This document shows positions 47,572-47,615 of a DNA stretch of 47,615 bases, in pieces. The notes beneath the pieces were generated by a model, which did no database searches, had not been told where the DNA came from, and was given only the letters and a program-made list of their open reading frames with translations. Within the stretch, counting starts at the first letter, position 1; every line of letters starts with the position of its first letter. Both the position numbers and the translations under genes were made by a program. The stretch is from Candidatus Humimonas hydrogenitrophica (GTDB taxonomy: Bacteria > Gemmatimonadota > Gemmatimonadetes > Palauibacterales > Palauibacteraceae): the NCBI GenBank assembly GCA_947581615.1, contig CANPVD010000064.1, positions 117,071-164,685 on the forward strand, written 5' to 3'.

Positions 47572-47615
47572 CGCTCACTCATCCCATCCTGGAGTACGGT
47601 ACGACGCGACGGGGC
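47572..47615 (-). other. Sequence upstream of prfB, cut by window edge
   Basis: These 44 bases precede the prfB start and run off the right edge. They contain no strong Shine-Dalgarno (AGGATGGGATGAGTGAGCG before the ATG) and no identifiable promoter. The upstream gene is outside the window, so it is not possible to say whether the minus-strand block begins here. Confidence 0.3.

Overview
The window is uniformly GC-rich DNA from a diderm (outer-membrane) bacterium. It carries lipid A synthesis (lpxC-fabZ, lpxD, lpxA, lpxB, lpxK), outer-membrane assembly (bamA, skp) and lipoprotein export (LolC/D-type) genes. These sit beside features better known from Firmicutes or the FCB group: mcsA-mcsB-clpC, a bacillithiol synthase gene (bshC), and an LpxC-FabZ fusion. 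That mixture, the GC content and the gene order suggest Gemmatimonadota or a close relative. This assignment is inference, because there is no rRNA gene in the window.

Left part, plus strand (1-7157): the tail of a methyltransferase gene, a YfhO-family membrane protein, a YbhN/LPG-synthase-type membrane protein and a polyprenol-phosphate-mannose-synthase-like glycosyltransferase follow each other with 4-base stop/start overlaps. They look like one envelope glycosylation operon. A 397-base intergenic stretch with an unusually AT-rich, palindrome-bearing core then precedes a lone PAS/GAF sensor histidine kinase.

Right part, minus strand (47571 down to 7175): about 40 kb of co-oriented genes, most separated by fewer than 40 bases or overlapping. 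In transcription order they are prfB (with a +1 programmed frameshift), lysS (with an N-terminal zinc ribbon), lolC-type permease, lolD, mcsA, mcsB, clpC, bamA, skp, lpxD, lpxC-fabZ, lpxA, a Gfo/Idh/MocA oxidoreductase, a 44-residue membrane ORF, lpxB, a DUF374 acyltransferase, lpxK, nadB, rlmH, a SAM methyltransferase, bshC, a small membrane protein, murJ, uvrC, a small zinc-ribbon protein, gltX, thrC, larC, an exported TPR protein, der, plsY, gpsA, a MerR-type regulator, surE, pcm, a DedA-like protein, apt and a membrane-anchored TPR protein. The +/- genes converge at 7157/7175.

The minus-strand block groups translation (prfB, lysS, gltX, rlmH, der), protein quality control (mcsAB-clpC, pcm, surE), envelope building (lol, bam, lpx, murJ, plsY-gpsA) and metabolism (nadB, thrC, apt, thiol synthesis). 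The points most worth following are a methyltransferase coupled to bshC (possible N-methyl-bacillithiol synthesis), a GnnA-like oxidoreductase between lpxA and lpxB (possible amino-sugar lipid A), the repeated palindromes before the kinase, and the zinc ribbon on LysS. I saw no CRISPR array, insertion sequence, tRNA or rRNA gene.
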